From DATDPM01 sp963841995 (GTDB lineage: Bacteria; Pseudomonadota; Alphaproteobacteria; DATDPM01): 64,000 bases of DNA. The position numbers were made by a program, and so were the translations under genes. The stretch spans positions 62,001 through 126,000 of the forward strand of contig CAWJEX010000003.1 in NCBI GenBank assembly GCA_963841995.1, written 5' to 3'. The notes under the pieces are model-generated. The model saw only the letters and a program-made list of their open reading frames with translations. It made no database searches and was not told where the DNA came from. Positions 1 through 9,700 of this stretch are shown here, one piece after another; within the stretch, counting starts at the first letter, position 1; every line of letters begins with the position of its first letter.

Positions 1-207
1 CGCGTCGAGGGCAAGAGCCACGATATCGTCCGGCACCAAGCTGCCCTTGTCGCGGCCGGATCGGGTCATGGCGACGGTCCAGCCGTCGATCCGGGCCGAA
101 AAATTCCCCGAAGTTGCCGGCACCCAGCCCCGGGCGGAGGCGATGCGCCCGGCCTTGATGATCGCGTGAACCGCCTTGGTTTCTTGATCGAGATGAGCCG
201 CTGTCAT
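1..207 (-). CDS. mtnB: Methylthioribulose-1-phosphate dehydratase, N-terminal part (cut by window edge)
   Basis: The first 69 codons, starting at the ATG at 205-207, are in the window and the rest runs off the left edge. MtnB is a cytosolic metal-dependent enzyme of the class II aldolase fold that dehydrates methylthioribulose-1-phosphate in the methionine salvage pathway. Seen here are the family's N-terminal signature 'RGWVPATSGNFSAR' at residues 26-39 and 'MTRSGRDKGSL' shortly after. The metal-binding histidines lie outside the window. The enzyme recycles the methylthioadenosine released during polyamine synthesis, which fits the neighbouring decarboxylase. A related class II aldolase/adducin protein is the main alternative, but the signature is specific. 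Confidence 0.85.
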   Translation of the reverse strand, partial: MTAAHLDQETKAVHAIIKAGRIASARGWVPATSGNFSARIDGWTVAMTRSGRDKGSLVPDDIVALALDA

Positions 208-267
208 GGCCCGGATCTTATCATGGGGACCGCCCGGGACTAACGCCCCGGGCGGCATTGCCAATGA

Positions 268-1398
268 TTAGATGTAATAGGACTTGAGCGGCGGGAAGCC
301 GTTAAAGCCGACCGAGCAATAGCTCTGGGTATAGGCCCCAGCACTCAAAATCTCGATCTTATCGCCAACCTTGAGCTCGAGCGGCATTTGGTAATCCGCC
401 TTGTCGTAAAGCACGTCCTCGCCGTCGCAGGTGGGGCCGGCCAAAACCACCGGGCCCATCTTGCCGCCGTCGCGCGGGGTCCTGATCCGGTAACGGATCG
501 CCTCGCCGATGGTTTCCACCAGGCCGCCGAATTTGCCGATGTCGAGATAAACCCAACGGCGCTTGTCGCCATAGGATTTCCGGGAAATCAGCACGATTTC
601 GGCCTGAATGACGCCGGCATCGCCGGGGATCACCCGGCCCGGTTCGACCATCACTTCGGGCAAATTATTCCCAAAGCTCTTGGTCAGAGCCTTAAAGATG
701 GCCTCGGCATAATCTTCGAGCGGCGGCGTTTCGTTGCGGTAACGCGCCGGGAATCCACCGCCCAGATTGATCATCTTGAGCTCGATTCCGGCCTCGTTGA
801 GCGCCGTGAACAGCATCGCCGTCTCGCCGATGGCAATATCCCACTTGCTGACGTCGCGTTGCTGCGAGCCGACATGGAAGGCCACGCCATAGGGATCAAG
901 CCCCAGATCGCGGGCCATCACGAGCAGGTCACGGGCCATTTCGATTTCACAGCCGAATTTCTCGGAAAGCGGCCAATCGGCGCCCTCATTGGTGATCCGG
1001 ATGCGGCAATAGACGTGCGAGCCGGGCGCCGCCTTGGCGAGTTTCTGCAATTCCGCCGCACTGTCGAAGGCGAACAGACGCACGCCGAGCTCATACGCCC
1101 GCGCGATGTCACGCTCTTTCTTGATCGTGTTGCTGAAGGAAATGCTTTCGGCCTTGGCGCCTGCTTTAATGCAATCCTCCACCTCGTAAACGCTTGAGGT
1201 GTCGAAGTAGGAGCCCATGCCGACCAACAGCGAAATGATCTCGGGGGCCGGGTTTGCTTTGACCGCGTAAAAAATCTTCGCCCACGGCAGCAGGCGATGC
1301 AACGTCGTGTAATTGTCAGAGACCACGTCGAGGTCCACAACGAGACACGGTGTCTCGGGTTTCTTCTCGGCGAGGAAGCGGGCGATTTTGTCGTTCAT
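268..1398 (-). CDS. Ornithine (or ornithine/lysine) decarboxylase, fold type III
   Basis: A 376-residue PLP-dependent group IV decarboxylase, the usual length of the alphaproteobacterial enzymes that make putrescine from ornithine and sometimes cadaverine from lysine. Lys47 in 'YAVKANP' is the expected Schiff-base lysine. 'HVGSQ' near residue 175 and the glycine-rich 'NLGGGFPA' are cofactor phosphate-binding motifs. 'GPTCDGEDVLY' near the C-terminus carries the Cys and Asp that a partner subunit contributes to the active site, so a dimer is expected. Diaminopimelate decarboxylase has the same fold but is usually longer. Ornithine versus lysine preference cannot be read from sequence alone. 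Confidence 0.9.
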   Translation of the reverse strand: MNDKIARFLAEKKPETPCLVVDLDVVSDNYTTLHRLLPWAKIFYAVKANPAPEIISLLVGMGSYFDTSSVYEVEDCIKAGAKAESISFSNTIKKERDIARAYELGVRLFAFDSAAELQKLAKAAPGSHVYCRIRITNEGADWPLSEKFGCEIEMARDLLVMARDLGLDPYGVAFHVGSQQRDVSKWDIAIGETAMLFTALNEAGIELKMINLGGGFPARYRNETPPLEDYAEAIFKALTKSFGNNLPEVMVEPGRVIPGDAGVIQAEIVLISRKSYGDKRRWVYLDIGKFGGLVETIGEAIRYRIRTPRDGGKMGPVVLAGPTCDGEDVLYDKADYQMPLELKVGDKIEILSAGAYTQSYCSVGFNGFPPLKSYYI

Positions 1399-1655
1399 CG
1401 CTCGGCTCCTTGCGGCAGCGGCGGGCGCGGACCCATCCGCTCAGTTGCGGGAAAGACGACCGGCTCCGAGATTTCTCGCAATTCAAAAGACCGGGTTTTT
1501 CGCTATATACACCTTCCGTCGCGCTTGAAAAGGGAAAAATGGGCCAAGGCGATTTTTTTGCCTTCACCGTCCCGTTCCCCTCCCGCTCCCGGCGTTGCGC
1601 CACTTCCTCCCCGTGTTATAACCCTGGGCGTCGAACCCTTTCCGACACACCTCGA

Positions 1656-2126
1656 ATGACCGCGACAATCCTTATTCTCAACGGCCCGAATCTGAACTTG
1701 CTCGGCGAGCGAGAGCCCGAAATTTACGGGCGTGAAACGCTGACCGACATCGAAGAAGCGTGCCGCGCGGAAGCCAGCAGGCTTGGCCTAGTGCTCGAGT
1801 TCCGGCAGACCAACAGCGAAGCCGATCTCGTCGATCTGATCCAAAAGGCGCGGCGCCGGGTGGCCGGGATTATCATTAACGCCGGAGCGCTGAGCCACAC
1901 TTCAATCGCCATTCTAGACGCGCTCCAGGCGGCTGACATGCCGGTTATCGAGGTTCACCTCTCCAACATTTTCCGGCGCGAAGATTTCCGCCAACACTCT
2001 TACGTGAGCCGGGGCGCCACGGGGCTGATCTGCGGCTTACGCAGCCATGGCTATGTGCTTGCCGTCGAAGCCATCGCCCGCCTGATCAAGAGCCCCCCAA
2101 TCAAAAATTCCGAGCGCCAAAAATGA
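1656..2126 (+). CDS. aroQ: Type II 3-dehydroquinate dehydratase
   Basis: A 156-residue enzyme, normal for the dodecameric type II family. It converts 3-dehydroquinate to 3-dehydroshikimate, the third step of the shikimate pathway. I chose the ATG at 1656 because the conserved N-terminus 'ILILNGPNLNLLGERE' follows at once; the open frame continues upstream but looks non-coding. Arg19 and the catalytic Tyr24 are in place, 'INAGALSHTS' supplies the substrate loop, and 'VIEVHLSN' carries the general-acid region. Its stop overlaps the accB start (ATGA at 2123-2126), so it is translationally coupled to the acetyl-CoA carboxylase genes. This gene order is common in proteobacteria. Confidence 0.95.
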   Translation: MTATILILNGPNLNLLGEREPEIYGRETLTDIEEACRAEASRLGLVLEFRQTNSEADLVDLIQKARRRVAGIIINAGALSHTSIAILDALQAADMPVIEVHLSNIFRREDFRQHSYVSRGATGLICGLRSHGYVLAVEAIARLIKSPPIKNSERQK

Positions 2127-2572
2127 TTTGGAAACCGGATGACGACGCGCTGGTGAAAAAGCTTGCCGCGCTTCTGGAAGAAACGGGCCTCAGTGAAATC
2201 GAGGTCGGCTGGTTCTGGAAGCGGCTTCGTGTCGCCCGTCACAAAGGCGTTATTGCGGTTTCCGAGCCGGCCGCGCCACCGGCCGGTCCCGCCGCCACAC
2301 TCGCCGCCAAGCCCGCCGCCGAAATTGGTCTGAACCATCCGGGTGCCGTCACGGCGCCGATGGTGGGCACGGTCTACGTCGCCGCGGAACCCGGCGCCAA
2401 GCCGTTCGTTGCGGTGGGCGACATGGTTAAGAAGGGCCAGACGCTTTTGATCATCGAGGCGATGAAGACGATGAACCCAGTGGCGGCGCCCAAAGCCGGC
2501 AAGGTCGCCAAGGTTCTGGTTGCCGACGGCGCGCCGACGGAGTACGGCGAAGTCCTGATGCTCCTCGAATAG
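2123..2572 (+). CDS. accB: Biotin carboxyl carrier protein of acetyl-CoA carboxylase
   Basis: A 149-residue BCCP, the subunit that carries CO2 on biotin from AccC to the carboxyltransferase in the first step of fatty acid synthesis. Residues 1-45 form the conserved N-terminal segment, 46-68 an Ala/Pro-rich linker, and about 72-149 the biotinyl domain. Lys115 in 'EAMKTM' is the biotinylation site. The start overlaps the aroQ stop by four bases, and accC begins 16 bp after the stop behind 'gcgagggagcgg', a good ribosome binding site. No unusual features. Confidence 0.95.
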   Translation: MIWKPDDDALVKKLAALLEETGLSEIEVGWFWKRLRVARHKGVIAVSEPAAPPAGPAATLAAKPAAEIGLNHPGAVTAPMVGTVYVAAEPGAKPFVAVGDMVKKGQTLLIIEAMKTMNPVAAPKAGKVAKVLVADGAPTEYGEVLMLLE

Positions 2573-2588
2573 CGAGGGAGCGGCATTC

Positions 2589-3933
2589 ATGTTCGAGAAG
2601 GTGCTGATCGCCAATCGCGGCGAGATTGCGCTTCGCATCCATCGCGCCTGCCGCGAAATGGGCATCCGGACGGTGGCGGTGCACTCCACCGCCAATTCCG
2701 ATGCCATGCATGTGCGTCTGGCCGACGAAACCGTTTGCATCGGCCCGCCGCCAAGCGGCCAAAGCTATCTGAACATTCCCGCGATCATCTCGGCAGCGAC
2801 CATCACCAACGCCGACGCCATTCATCCCGAAGTCGGCTTTCTTTCGGAAAACGCCGATTTCGCCGACATCGTGCGCGAGCACGGCTTCGTCTTCATCGGC
2901 CCGAGCCCGCAGCTTATGCGCACCATGGGCGACAAGGTGGCTGCCAAGGCCGTGATGAAAGATCTGGGCATTCCGGTGGTTCCCGGAACCGATCAACCGG
3001 CGGCCGACGAAGCCCAGGCGCTGCGTGCGGCCGAGGAACTCGGCTATCCGGTGCTGGTCAAGGCGACCGCCGGCGGCGGCGGGCGCGGCATGAAACCGGC
3101 CTTCTCGGCAGAAGATTTGCGCCAGGCCCTGCCCATGGCCAAGGCGGAAGCCAAGGCCGCTTTCGGCAATGACGCGGTGTATCTCGAAAAGCTGCTGACC
3201 AGGCCACGGCATATCGAAATTCAGGTCTTGGGCGATTCCTTCGGTCACGTCGTGCATTTGGGCGAACGCGATTGCTCGCTCCAGCGCCGCCACCAAAAAG
3301 TCCTCGAAGAGGCGCCCTCGCCGTCCCTGAATTCCCAGGAGCGCGACCGCATCGGCGGCATCGTGACCAAGGCGATGTCAAAACTTGGCTATCAAAGCGC
3401 CGGGACGGTCGAATTTCTGTATCAGGACGGGGAATTCTATTTCATCGAAATGAATACCCGGCTCCAGGTGGAGCATCCGATAACCGAAATGGTCAGCGGC
3501 ATCGATATCGTCCGCGAGCAAATCAGGGTCGCCGCCGGCGCGCCGCTTTCGCTCCGCCAAGAAGATGTCGTGATCTCGGGCCACGCCATCGAATGCCGGA
3601 TCAATGCCGAAGACCCGGAGACCTTTACGCCCTCGCCGGGCCGGGTGACCGACTACCATGCGCCGGGTGGGCTCGATGTACGGGTCGAATTCGGCCCTCT
3701 ATTCCGGCTGCACGATCCCGCCCTATTACGACAGCCTGATCGCCAAGCTGGTGGTCAAGGGCCGCACCCGCAATGAATGCCTGATGCGGCTGCGCCGGGC
3801 CCTCGAGGAATATGTGATCGGCGGCATCAAGACCACGATCCCGCTGCATATGCGGCTCGTTTCCGACCCCGATTTCCTTAACGGCAATTACGATATCCAT
3901 TGGCTTGAGGGGTTCCTCGGGCATAAAAAATAG
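2589..3933 (+). CDS. accC: Biotin carboxylase subunit of acetyl-CoA carboxylase (frame broken as read)
   Basis: ATP-grasp biotin carboxylase that loads CO2 onto AccB biotin. The frame opened at 2589 shows 'LIANRGEIALRI' at the N-terminus, the ATP-binding 'KATAGGGGRGM', and the catalytic 'FIEMNTRLQVEHPITE'. It leaves the family sequence after 'GGLDVRV'. The correct continuation (SALYSG, then 'TIPPYYDSLIAKL', to a stop at 3931-3933) lies one frame over. Removing one A from GAATTC at 3687-3692 joins the two, reads GGLDVRVDSALYSG and gives 447 residues, the normal length. AccC is essential in most bacteria, so I infer a base-calling error rather than a pseudogene. aat follows after two bases. Confidence 0.93.
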
Positions 3934-3935
3934 GG

Positions 3936-4585
3936 ATGTCGCAGCTCACCCCTCAGATCCTGCTTCGGGCCTATGCCGCCGGGATTTTCCCGATGGCCGA
4001 GAGCCGGGACGACCCGCGGCTTTACTGGATCGATCCGGAGATGCGCGGGTTGCTGCCCCTCGAAAAATTCCATGTGCCGAAAGTTCTTGCCGCACCATCA
4101 AACGCAATGTATTCGAGGTGCATTGCGACAAGGCCTTTGCCGAGGTGATGCGCGGTTGCGCGGAACCCACCTCGGAGCGCCCCAACACCTGGATCAACCG
4201 CGAGATCGTGGCGCTCTATGAGAACCTCTTCGCCATGGGCCATGCCCATAGCGTGGAAGCGTGGAAGGGCGGCAAGCTGGCCGGCGGGCTTTACGGTGTG
4301 GCTCTGGGCGCCGCATTCTTCGGCGAAAGCATGTTCAGCCGGGAAACCGACGCCAGCAAGGTGGCGCTGGTGCACTTGGTCGCCCGCCTCAAGGCCGGCG
4401 GCTACCGGCTGCTTGACACTCAATTTGTTACCACCCATTTGCGCCGCTTCGGGGTGGTCGAGGTGAGCCGCGGCGAATATCACCGGCGGTTGGGCGAAGC
4501 CCTGAAAATCCAGGCGACGTTTTACGGCGATTTGCCGGAAGGCGCGTTGGATGCGGCTTTGCAGTCGAGCACCCAGACGTCATAG
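3936..4585 (+). CDS. aat: Leucyl/phenylalanyl-tRNA--protein transferase (frame broken as read)
   Basis: Aat attaches Leu or Phe to N-terminal Arg or Lys of proteins, marking them for ClpS-ClpAP; clpS and clpA are both in this window. The first frame gives 'LLRAYAAGIFPMAES' and 'LYWIDPEMRGLLPLEKFHVPK', the conserved N-terminal half. From about 4080-4092 the match moves to another frame with 'NVFEVHCDKAF', 'NTWINREIVALYENL', 'GGLYGVALGAAFFGESMFS' and 'RLLDTQFVTTHLRRFG'. One missing base near 4082 (sequence ccgaaagttcttgc) explains the break; repaired length is 216 residues, near the family norm. The 3' end overlaps the convergent DUF2155 gene by 64 bp. Confidence 0.9.
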
Positions 4586-5007
4586 ACCGGATGCTCGAGC
4601 GCGGAGAGCGCCGGGCTCGAGGCAAACATCCAGCCGGTGAAAAGTGGGACTTTCGGCTCCCCCGGCTTCACGTCGTCGATTTCCAGGAACGCGGCCAATT
4701 CCGGTTCTTCCTCGGGCGGCGCCTTGAAACAGGCATGGGGCACGATTTCTAGCGTGCCGAAATGCACGGCCTGATTGAGCGGCGCATCGATCGTCGAAAT
4801 TCGCGCCGTCACCTTGTCGAGCCCCTGCAGCACAACTTCCGTATTGGCGCCGGTCGGCGCCGGCGGCGCGCCGGGAGCCGGTGCCGGACCGGGCGCGGGT
4901 GCCGCTTGGGCCGGCGGGCTCGCCTGGTCGTTTTCCGGCACGTATTCGTCTTGCGCGGCCGCGATCGCAGCCCACAACGCGCCGCCTAGCACCGCGCAAA
5001 CCGCCAA
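4522..5007 (-). CDS. DUF2155 domain-containing secreted protein
   Basis: A 161-residue protein with an N-terminal hydrophobic segment ending 'AAIAAAQDE', a likely signal peptide, then a Pro/Ala-rich linker (about residues 30-55), then the DUF2155 core: 'KVTARISTIDAPLNQAVHFGTLEIVPHACF', 'FTGWMFASSPALSALEHPVYDVWVLDC'. DUF2155 proteins are envelope proteins of unknown function, nearly confined to alphaproteobacteria, and usually sit beside aat, mlaD and the 17-kDa complex I subunit, exactly as here. The start used is TTG at 5005-5007; no ATG or GTG lies in frame just upstream, so the start is uncertain. The gene ends inside aat on the opposite strand. Confidence 0.85.
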   Translation of the reverse strand: MAVCAVLGGALWAAIAAAQDEYVPENDQASPPAQAAPAPGPAPAPGAPPAPTGANTEVVLQGLDKVTARISTIDAPLNQAVHFGTLEIVPHACFKAPPEEEPELAAFLEIDDVKPGEPKVPLFTGWMFASSPALSALEHPVYDVWVLDCKAASNAPSGKSP

Positions 5008-5026
5008 AGCGGAGGCGCGCGCCGGT

Positions 5027-5260
5027 CTATTTTTTCTTTCGGTAAGGATTGTGAAGCGCCTCGATGATGTCGTGGAGAACCTCGCGGACTTGGTCCTCGG
5101 CGCAGCCCATCAGGATCGCATCTTCGAGCGCGTCCTGGGAAAGCTGCCGGATTTCGTCAATGTTCTGATTCAGAACTTTAAGTTTCTCGATACAGGAAAC
5201 CGGCTCGCCTTCCGGCGTGCGCCAAATTGCGTCGCGGCGCTTGCCCGCGCTGCGTTTCAT
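5027..5260 (-). CDS. Conserved small protein of unknown function (77 aa)
   Basis: A 77-residue basic-ended protein: 'MKRSAGKRRDAIWRTPEGEPVSC' then a helical acidic region 'EIRQLSQDALEDAILMGCAEDQVREVLHDIIEAL' and a lysine tail. No signal peptide or membrane segment. It sits between mlaD and the DUF2155 gene, 19 bp from the latter, on the same strand, so the three are probably cotranscribed. I recognise it only as a conserved alphaproteobacterial hypothetical of this neighbourhood. The two cysteines and helical pattern suggest a small soluble binding protein, which is inference. Confidence 0.75.
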   Translation of the reverse strand: MKRSAGKRRDAIWRTPEGEPVSCIEKLKVLNQNIDEIRQLSQDALEDAILMGCAEDQVREVLHDIIEALHNPYRKKK

Positions 5261-5298
5261 GACCTAGGTTTCATAGCGTGGGATTCACCAAATGCCGC

Positions 5299-5889
5299 TC
5301 ACGGCGCGTTGCTCTTTGCCGCTCCGCTGTCCGTGTCCTTTGGTCCCGCGTTATTTTCAGGAGGACTATTTTCGGGAGCTTTCGCGGGCGGCGGGCCTGC
5401 CTGCGGCGCCGGCGCGCTCTTGTCGCTGTCCCCCTTATTGTCCTTTTTGCTGGAGCCGCTGAAGATATAGCGGCTGATCAGATCTTCGATATTGATCGCC
5501 GATTGGGTGTGGGTGATTTCGCCGCCTTGCTGCAGCAGTTTTTCCTCCGCGCCCGGCTCGAGCGCCACGTATTTGCTGCCCAGCAATCCGTCGGTGACAA
5601 TCTTGGCATTGGTATCGACCGGCAATTTGACTGACGAATCGATACTCAACGTCAACATTGCGAAATAGGTTTCCGGTTCGAGTTTTTCACCCACCACGGT
5701 ACCGACCTTGATTCCGCTCATCCGCACATCGGTGCCTTGGCGGATGCCGTCGACCCGGTCGAACTTTGCCGTTACCTCGTAGCCTTTGACAGCGGCGATA
5801 TCCGCGCTCGAATAGGCGAAGACCAGGAACAATGCCGCCACCAAAAGAACGACACCACCCATAATGGTTTCAATCGCGTTCTGTTTCAT
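5299..5889 (-). CDS. mlaD: MlaD-type MCE-domain lipid transport protein
   Basis: A 196-residue protein with one N-terminal membrane helix ('IMGGVVLLVAALFLVFAYSS', about residues 9-28) and a single MCE domain ('YEVTAKFDRVDGIRQGTDVRMSGIKVGTV', then 'DGLLGSKYVALEPG'). MlaD is the inner-membrane-anchored hexameric ring that binds phospholipid for the MlaFEDB transporter, which keeps the outer membrane asymmetric. The C-terminal 45 residues are a low-complexity Pro/Asp/Ala tail, typical of alphaproteobacterial members. mlaE and mlaF are not adjacent, also usual in this group, so the partners must be elsewhere. Confidence 0.9.
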   Translation of the reverse strand: MKQNAIETIMGGVVLLVAALFLVFAYSSADIAAVKGYEVTAKFDRVDGIRQGTDVRMSGIKVGTVVGEKLEPETYFAMLTLSIDSSVKLPVDTNAKIVTDGLLGSKYVALEPGAEEKLLQQGGEITHTQSAINIEDLISRYIFSGSSKKDNKGDSDKSAPAPQAGPPPAKAPENSPPENNAGPKDTDSGAAKSNAP

Positions 5890-5922
5890 TTCTCAATCCC
5901 CCGTCGCGTCCTCGCAATAACG

Positions 5923-6279
5923 TTAGGACGGGCGCCACGGCTCGTAATCGCCGGTGCCGCGCGCCGTCTTCCCCCCGGAAAGCACGTGACCGGGCGGCCG
6001 ATAAGCGGCTTCTGTCCCGGTCGGATTTGGCATGTGTTGGGTTACCCATGGATAAGGCGTGAGATCGGCATTCGTCGGCGGTTCGTCAATCGTGTGATGA
6101 AGCCAAGCATGCCAAGCGGGCGGCACTTTGCTCGCCTCGGCTTCGCCGGCATAGAGCACCCAGCGCCGCGCGCGTCCAGCGCGTTTGCCGGAACGGAATT
6201 TGTAATAGCGATTTCCGAACGAATCGCGGCCGACCAACTCGCCGCGCAGCCACGTATAAATCCGGGTGCCGATTGTCAT
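5923..6279 (-). CDS. NADH:ubiquinone oxidoreductase 17.2 kDa subunit (NDUFA12 homologue)
   Basis: A 118-residue homologue of mitochondrial NDUFA12, an accessory subunit on the matrix/cytoplasmic side of respiratory complex I. The diagnostic region is 'LVGRDSFGNRYYKFR' followed by 'RRWVLYAGEAEASKVPPAWHAWLHHTIDEPP'. In bacteria this subunit is found essentially in alphaproteobacteria, so it is a good taxonomic marker. It leads a same-strand run with mlaD (33 bp gap), the 77-aa protein and the DUF2155 gene. Nothing is unusual in length or composition. Confidence 0.92.
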   Translation of the reverse strand: MTIGTRIYTWLRGELVGRDSFGNRYYKFRSGKRAGRARRWVLYAGEAEASKVPPAWHAWLHHTIDEPPTNADLTPYPWVTQHMPNPTGTEAAYRPPGHVLSGGKTARGTGDYEPWRPS

Positions 6280-6701
6280 ATGCGCAATTACCTCAGTGTG
6301 GGCCGTCGACGGGCGCGAATAATGCCTGCGGCGGGCGGGCGCGTCCAGGGATCCGGGACCAGATTACCGCAAGGCTTCGAATCGCGATGAATGGTCCTGG
6401 CTTTTCGTTCCCCATCGACCTCTTGCCCGTCCAAACATTCTTATCATTCACATAAATAGCAATGAGGACACAACATTTGGCGATGTTGCATGCGCGTAAT
6501 ACAAAATACAGTTGATTGTTACAATATCTTGTGTCCTCATGACGACTCGCGCCTCGCCCTGGGGGTCAGGGTCGCGAAAGCGAACGAAAGCAGATGTGCG
6601 CGCGTTGCGGCTCGAGGGATTGCGAGTCGCCGGAAGGAGCGGTCGTCGGGTTTTTGCAGGACTCGCGGCCCAATGAAAAAACTGCAGAGTGGGGGTTACC
6701 A
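6280..6701. other. Intergenic region between divergent NDUFA12 gene and nrdJ
   Basis: About 420 bp without a supported gene; short open frames here lack coding character. The central part (about 6435-6540) is clearly more AT-rich than the surroundings and holds the NrdR-like sites and inverted repeat listed separately, so it is the likely nrdJ promoter. The 160 bp next to nrdJ are GC-rich leader sequence in which I see no cobalamin riboswitch. Confidence 0.6.
6462..6540 (+). promoter_or_regulatory. Candidate NrdR operator region upstream of nrdJ
   Basis: The sequence at 6519-6534 (ttacaatatcttgtgt) matches 13 of 16 positions of the published NrdR box, acaCwAtATaTwgtgt. A weaker 11/16 site is at 6468-6483 (acacaacatttggcga), 51 bp away, and another 11/16 site at 6499-6514. 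The outer sites sit in a perfect 12-bp inverted repeat, atgaggacacaa (6462-6473) and ttgtgtcctcat (6529-6540). NrdR is the ATP/dATP-sensing repressor of ribonucleotide reductase genes and usually binds paired boxes an integral number of helical turns apart. Match scores were counted by eye. Confidence 0.65.
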
Positions 6702-9700
6702 ATGAAGATCACGCGCCGGTTCACGGTCGAAGGAAAGTCGCCTTACGAATCGATCGAGTTTCGAACAACGGTCAGCGAGATCCGAAACCCCGACGGGTCG
6801 CTCGTCTTCCAGCTTGAAGATATCGAAGTCCCCGCCGACTGGTCGCAGGTCGCTTGCGACGTCCTCGCCCAAAAATATTTCCGCAAGGCCGGGATACCGT
6901 CGGCCTTAAAGCGCGTGCCGGAACCCGGCATACCGGAATGGCTGTGGCGCTCGATTCCCGACGAGGGTAGCGTTATCCGCACCGATGGCGGCGAGCGGGA
7001 TGCGCGGCAGGTGTTCGACCGCTTGGCGGGTGCTTGGACCTATTGGGGCTGGAAAGGCGGCTATTTCGATAGCGAAGCGGATGCCCGCGTCTTCTTCGAC
7101 GAGCTGCGCTACATGAGCGCGCGCCAAATGGCGGCGCCAAATTCGCCGCAATGGTTCAATACCGGCCTGCACTGGGCCTATGGCATCGATGGCCCGGCCC
7201 AAGGTCATTATTACGTCGATGACCAGACCGGCGAGGTTCACGCTTCTCAATCGGCCTATGAGCGGCCGCAACCGCATGCCTGCTTCATTCAGGGCGTCAA
7301 CGACGACCTGGTGAATGAAGGCGGGATCATGGATTTGTGGGTGCGCGAGGCGCGCCTGTTCAAATACGGCTCCGGAACCGGCAGCAATTTCTCGCGGCTG
7401 CGCGGCGACGGCGAATTGCTTTCCGGCGGCGGCAAATCCTCCGGCCTGATGAGCTTCCTGAAGATCGGCGACCGCGCGGCGGGCGCCATCAAATCCGGCG
7501 GGACCACGCGGCGCGCCGCCAAAATGGTCGTCGTCGACGTGGATCATCCGGACATCGAACACTTCATCAATTGGAAGGTGACGGAAGAAGAGAAAGTTGC
7601 GTCGCTGGTCGCCGGTTCCAAGCTCGCCAATCTACATCTGAACGCAATTTTGCGCGCCTGCCAAAAGGACGGGGGGCAGAAAGGCGACGGCGAGGATCGT
7701 TTCGACTCCGCCAAGAACCGCGATTTGCGCCAGACCATTTCCGACGCGCGCAAGGCGATGATCCCCGAGAATTACATTCAGCGCGTGATGCAGTTCGCGC
7801 GTCAGGGTTTCACCAACATCGATTTCAAGACTTACGACACCGATTGGGATTCCGAAGCCTATCTGACCGTTTCCGGCCAGAACTCCAACAATACGGTCCG
7901 GGTGAACAACGAGTTTCTCGCTCGCGTCGAGCAGGACGGCGAATGGAAGCTGACCCGCCGCACCGACGGCAAGGTCCATAAGACTTCTCAAGGCCCGCGA
8001 CTTGTGGGATCAGATCGCCTATGCCGCCTGGGTCTGCGCCGATCCAGGCCTCCAATTCGATACCACCATCAACGAATGGCACACCTGTCCGGTTTCGGGG
8101 CGGATCAATGCGTCCAATCCGTGCTCGGAATACATGTTCCTCGATGACACGGCGTGCAATTTGGCGTCGCTTAATCTGCTGACCTTCCGCAAGGCGGATG
8201 GACGGTTCGATATCGAGGGCTTCCGTCATGCGACGCGGTTGTGGACGGTGGTGCTCGAAATCTCGGTGATGATGGCCCAATTCCCGGCCCGCCGCATCGC
8301 CCAGCTTTCTTACGAGTACCGGACGCTCGGCCTCGGCTTCGCCAATCTCGGCGGATTGTTGATGGCGTCGGGTCTCGCCTATGACAGCGACAACGGCCGC
8401 GCGATTTGCGGAACCATCTCCGCGCTGATGACCGGCGTGTCTTACGCGACGTCGGCCGAAATGGCGAAGGAGCTCGGCCCCTTCCCCGGATTCACCAAGA
8501 ATCGCGACGCGATGCTCCGGGTCATGCGCAATCACCGCCGCGCCGCCTATGGCGCGCAGGAAAGTTATGAAGGCCTTTCCATTCGCCCGGTGCCGATCGA
8601 AGCCCGGGACTGCCCGGATTCCGCCCTGGTGGATGCCGCGCGCTCCGCCTGGGACGAAGCAGTAGCCGCAGGGGGGCTCTACGGCTATCGTAACGCCCAG
8701 GCAACCGTGATCGCTCCGACCGGCACCATCGGCCTAGTCATGGATTGCGACACCACCGGCATCGAGCCGGATTTCGCCATCGTCAAATTCAAGAAGCTGG
8801 CCGGCGGCGGCTATTTCAAGATCATCAACCGCACCGTTCCGGTTGCGTTGAAGACGCTGGGATATACCGACGTTGAGATCGGCGAGATCGTGCGCTATGC
8901 GGTCGGCCATGGGACGCTGGAGACTGCACCCGGCATCAATCACGAAGCGCTGCGCCGCAAGGGATTCCACGCCAACACCCTGCAGGCCCTCGAATCCGCC
9001 CTCGCCAGCGCCTTCGACATCCGCTTCGCCTTCAACAAATGGACGTTGGGCGCCGATTTCTGCACCAAAGTTCTCGGTTTCCGCGAAGACGAGCTCGACA
9101 ATGTCGCCTTCGACATGCTGAGCGCGCTCGGTTTCACTAAGGACGAGATCGACGCCGCGAATGTCTATTGCTGCGGCGCCATGACCATCGAAGGCGCGCC
9201 TTATCTCAACGACGAACATCTGCCGGTCTTCGATTGCGCGAATCCTTGCGGCCGCAAGGGGAAGCGGTACCTGTCCGTTGACAGCCATATCCGCATGCTC
9301 GCCGCCTGCCAGCCCTTCGTTTCGGGAGCGATCTCGAAGACGATCAACATGCCGAATCAGGCAACGATCGAAGAATGCAAGAACGCCTATATGCTGTCGT
9401 GGAAACTCGGGCTCAAAGCGAACGCGCTCTATCGCGACGGCTCGAAGCTCTCGCAACCCTTGAGCAGCTCGACCGCGCAAACCGTGGAAGAGCCCGACAT
9501 CGCAGCGGTGGCCGTCGAACAGGCGCCCAAAATCATTGAGCGCATCATCGAGCGAATCGTCGAGGTTCAGGTCAAAGAGCCGGCGGGACGCGACCGCCTG
9601 CCGCAACGCCGCAAGGGCTACATCCAAAAAGCCGTCGTCGGCGGACACAAGGTTTATCTCCGCACCGGCGAATATGAAGACGGGCGCTTAGGTGAAATCT

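Noticed and set aside
388..1197. Long open frame of 269 codons opposite the ornithine decarboxylase gene
   Set aside because: It is the antisense shadow of a clear enzyme gene in GC-rich DNA and matches no family pattern.
6280..6701. A cobalamin riboswitch upstream of B12-dependent nrdJ
   Set aside because: I looked for the conserved B12-box (gccactg-like) on the plus strand and did not find it.
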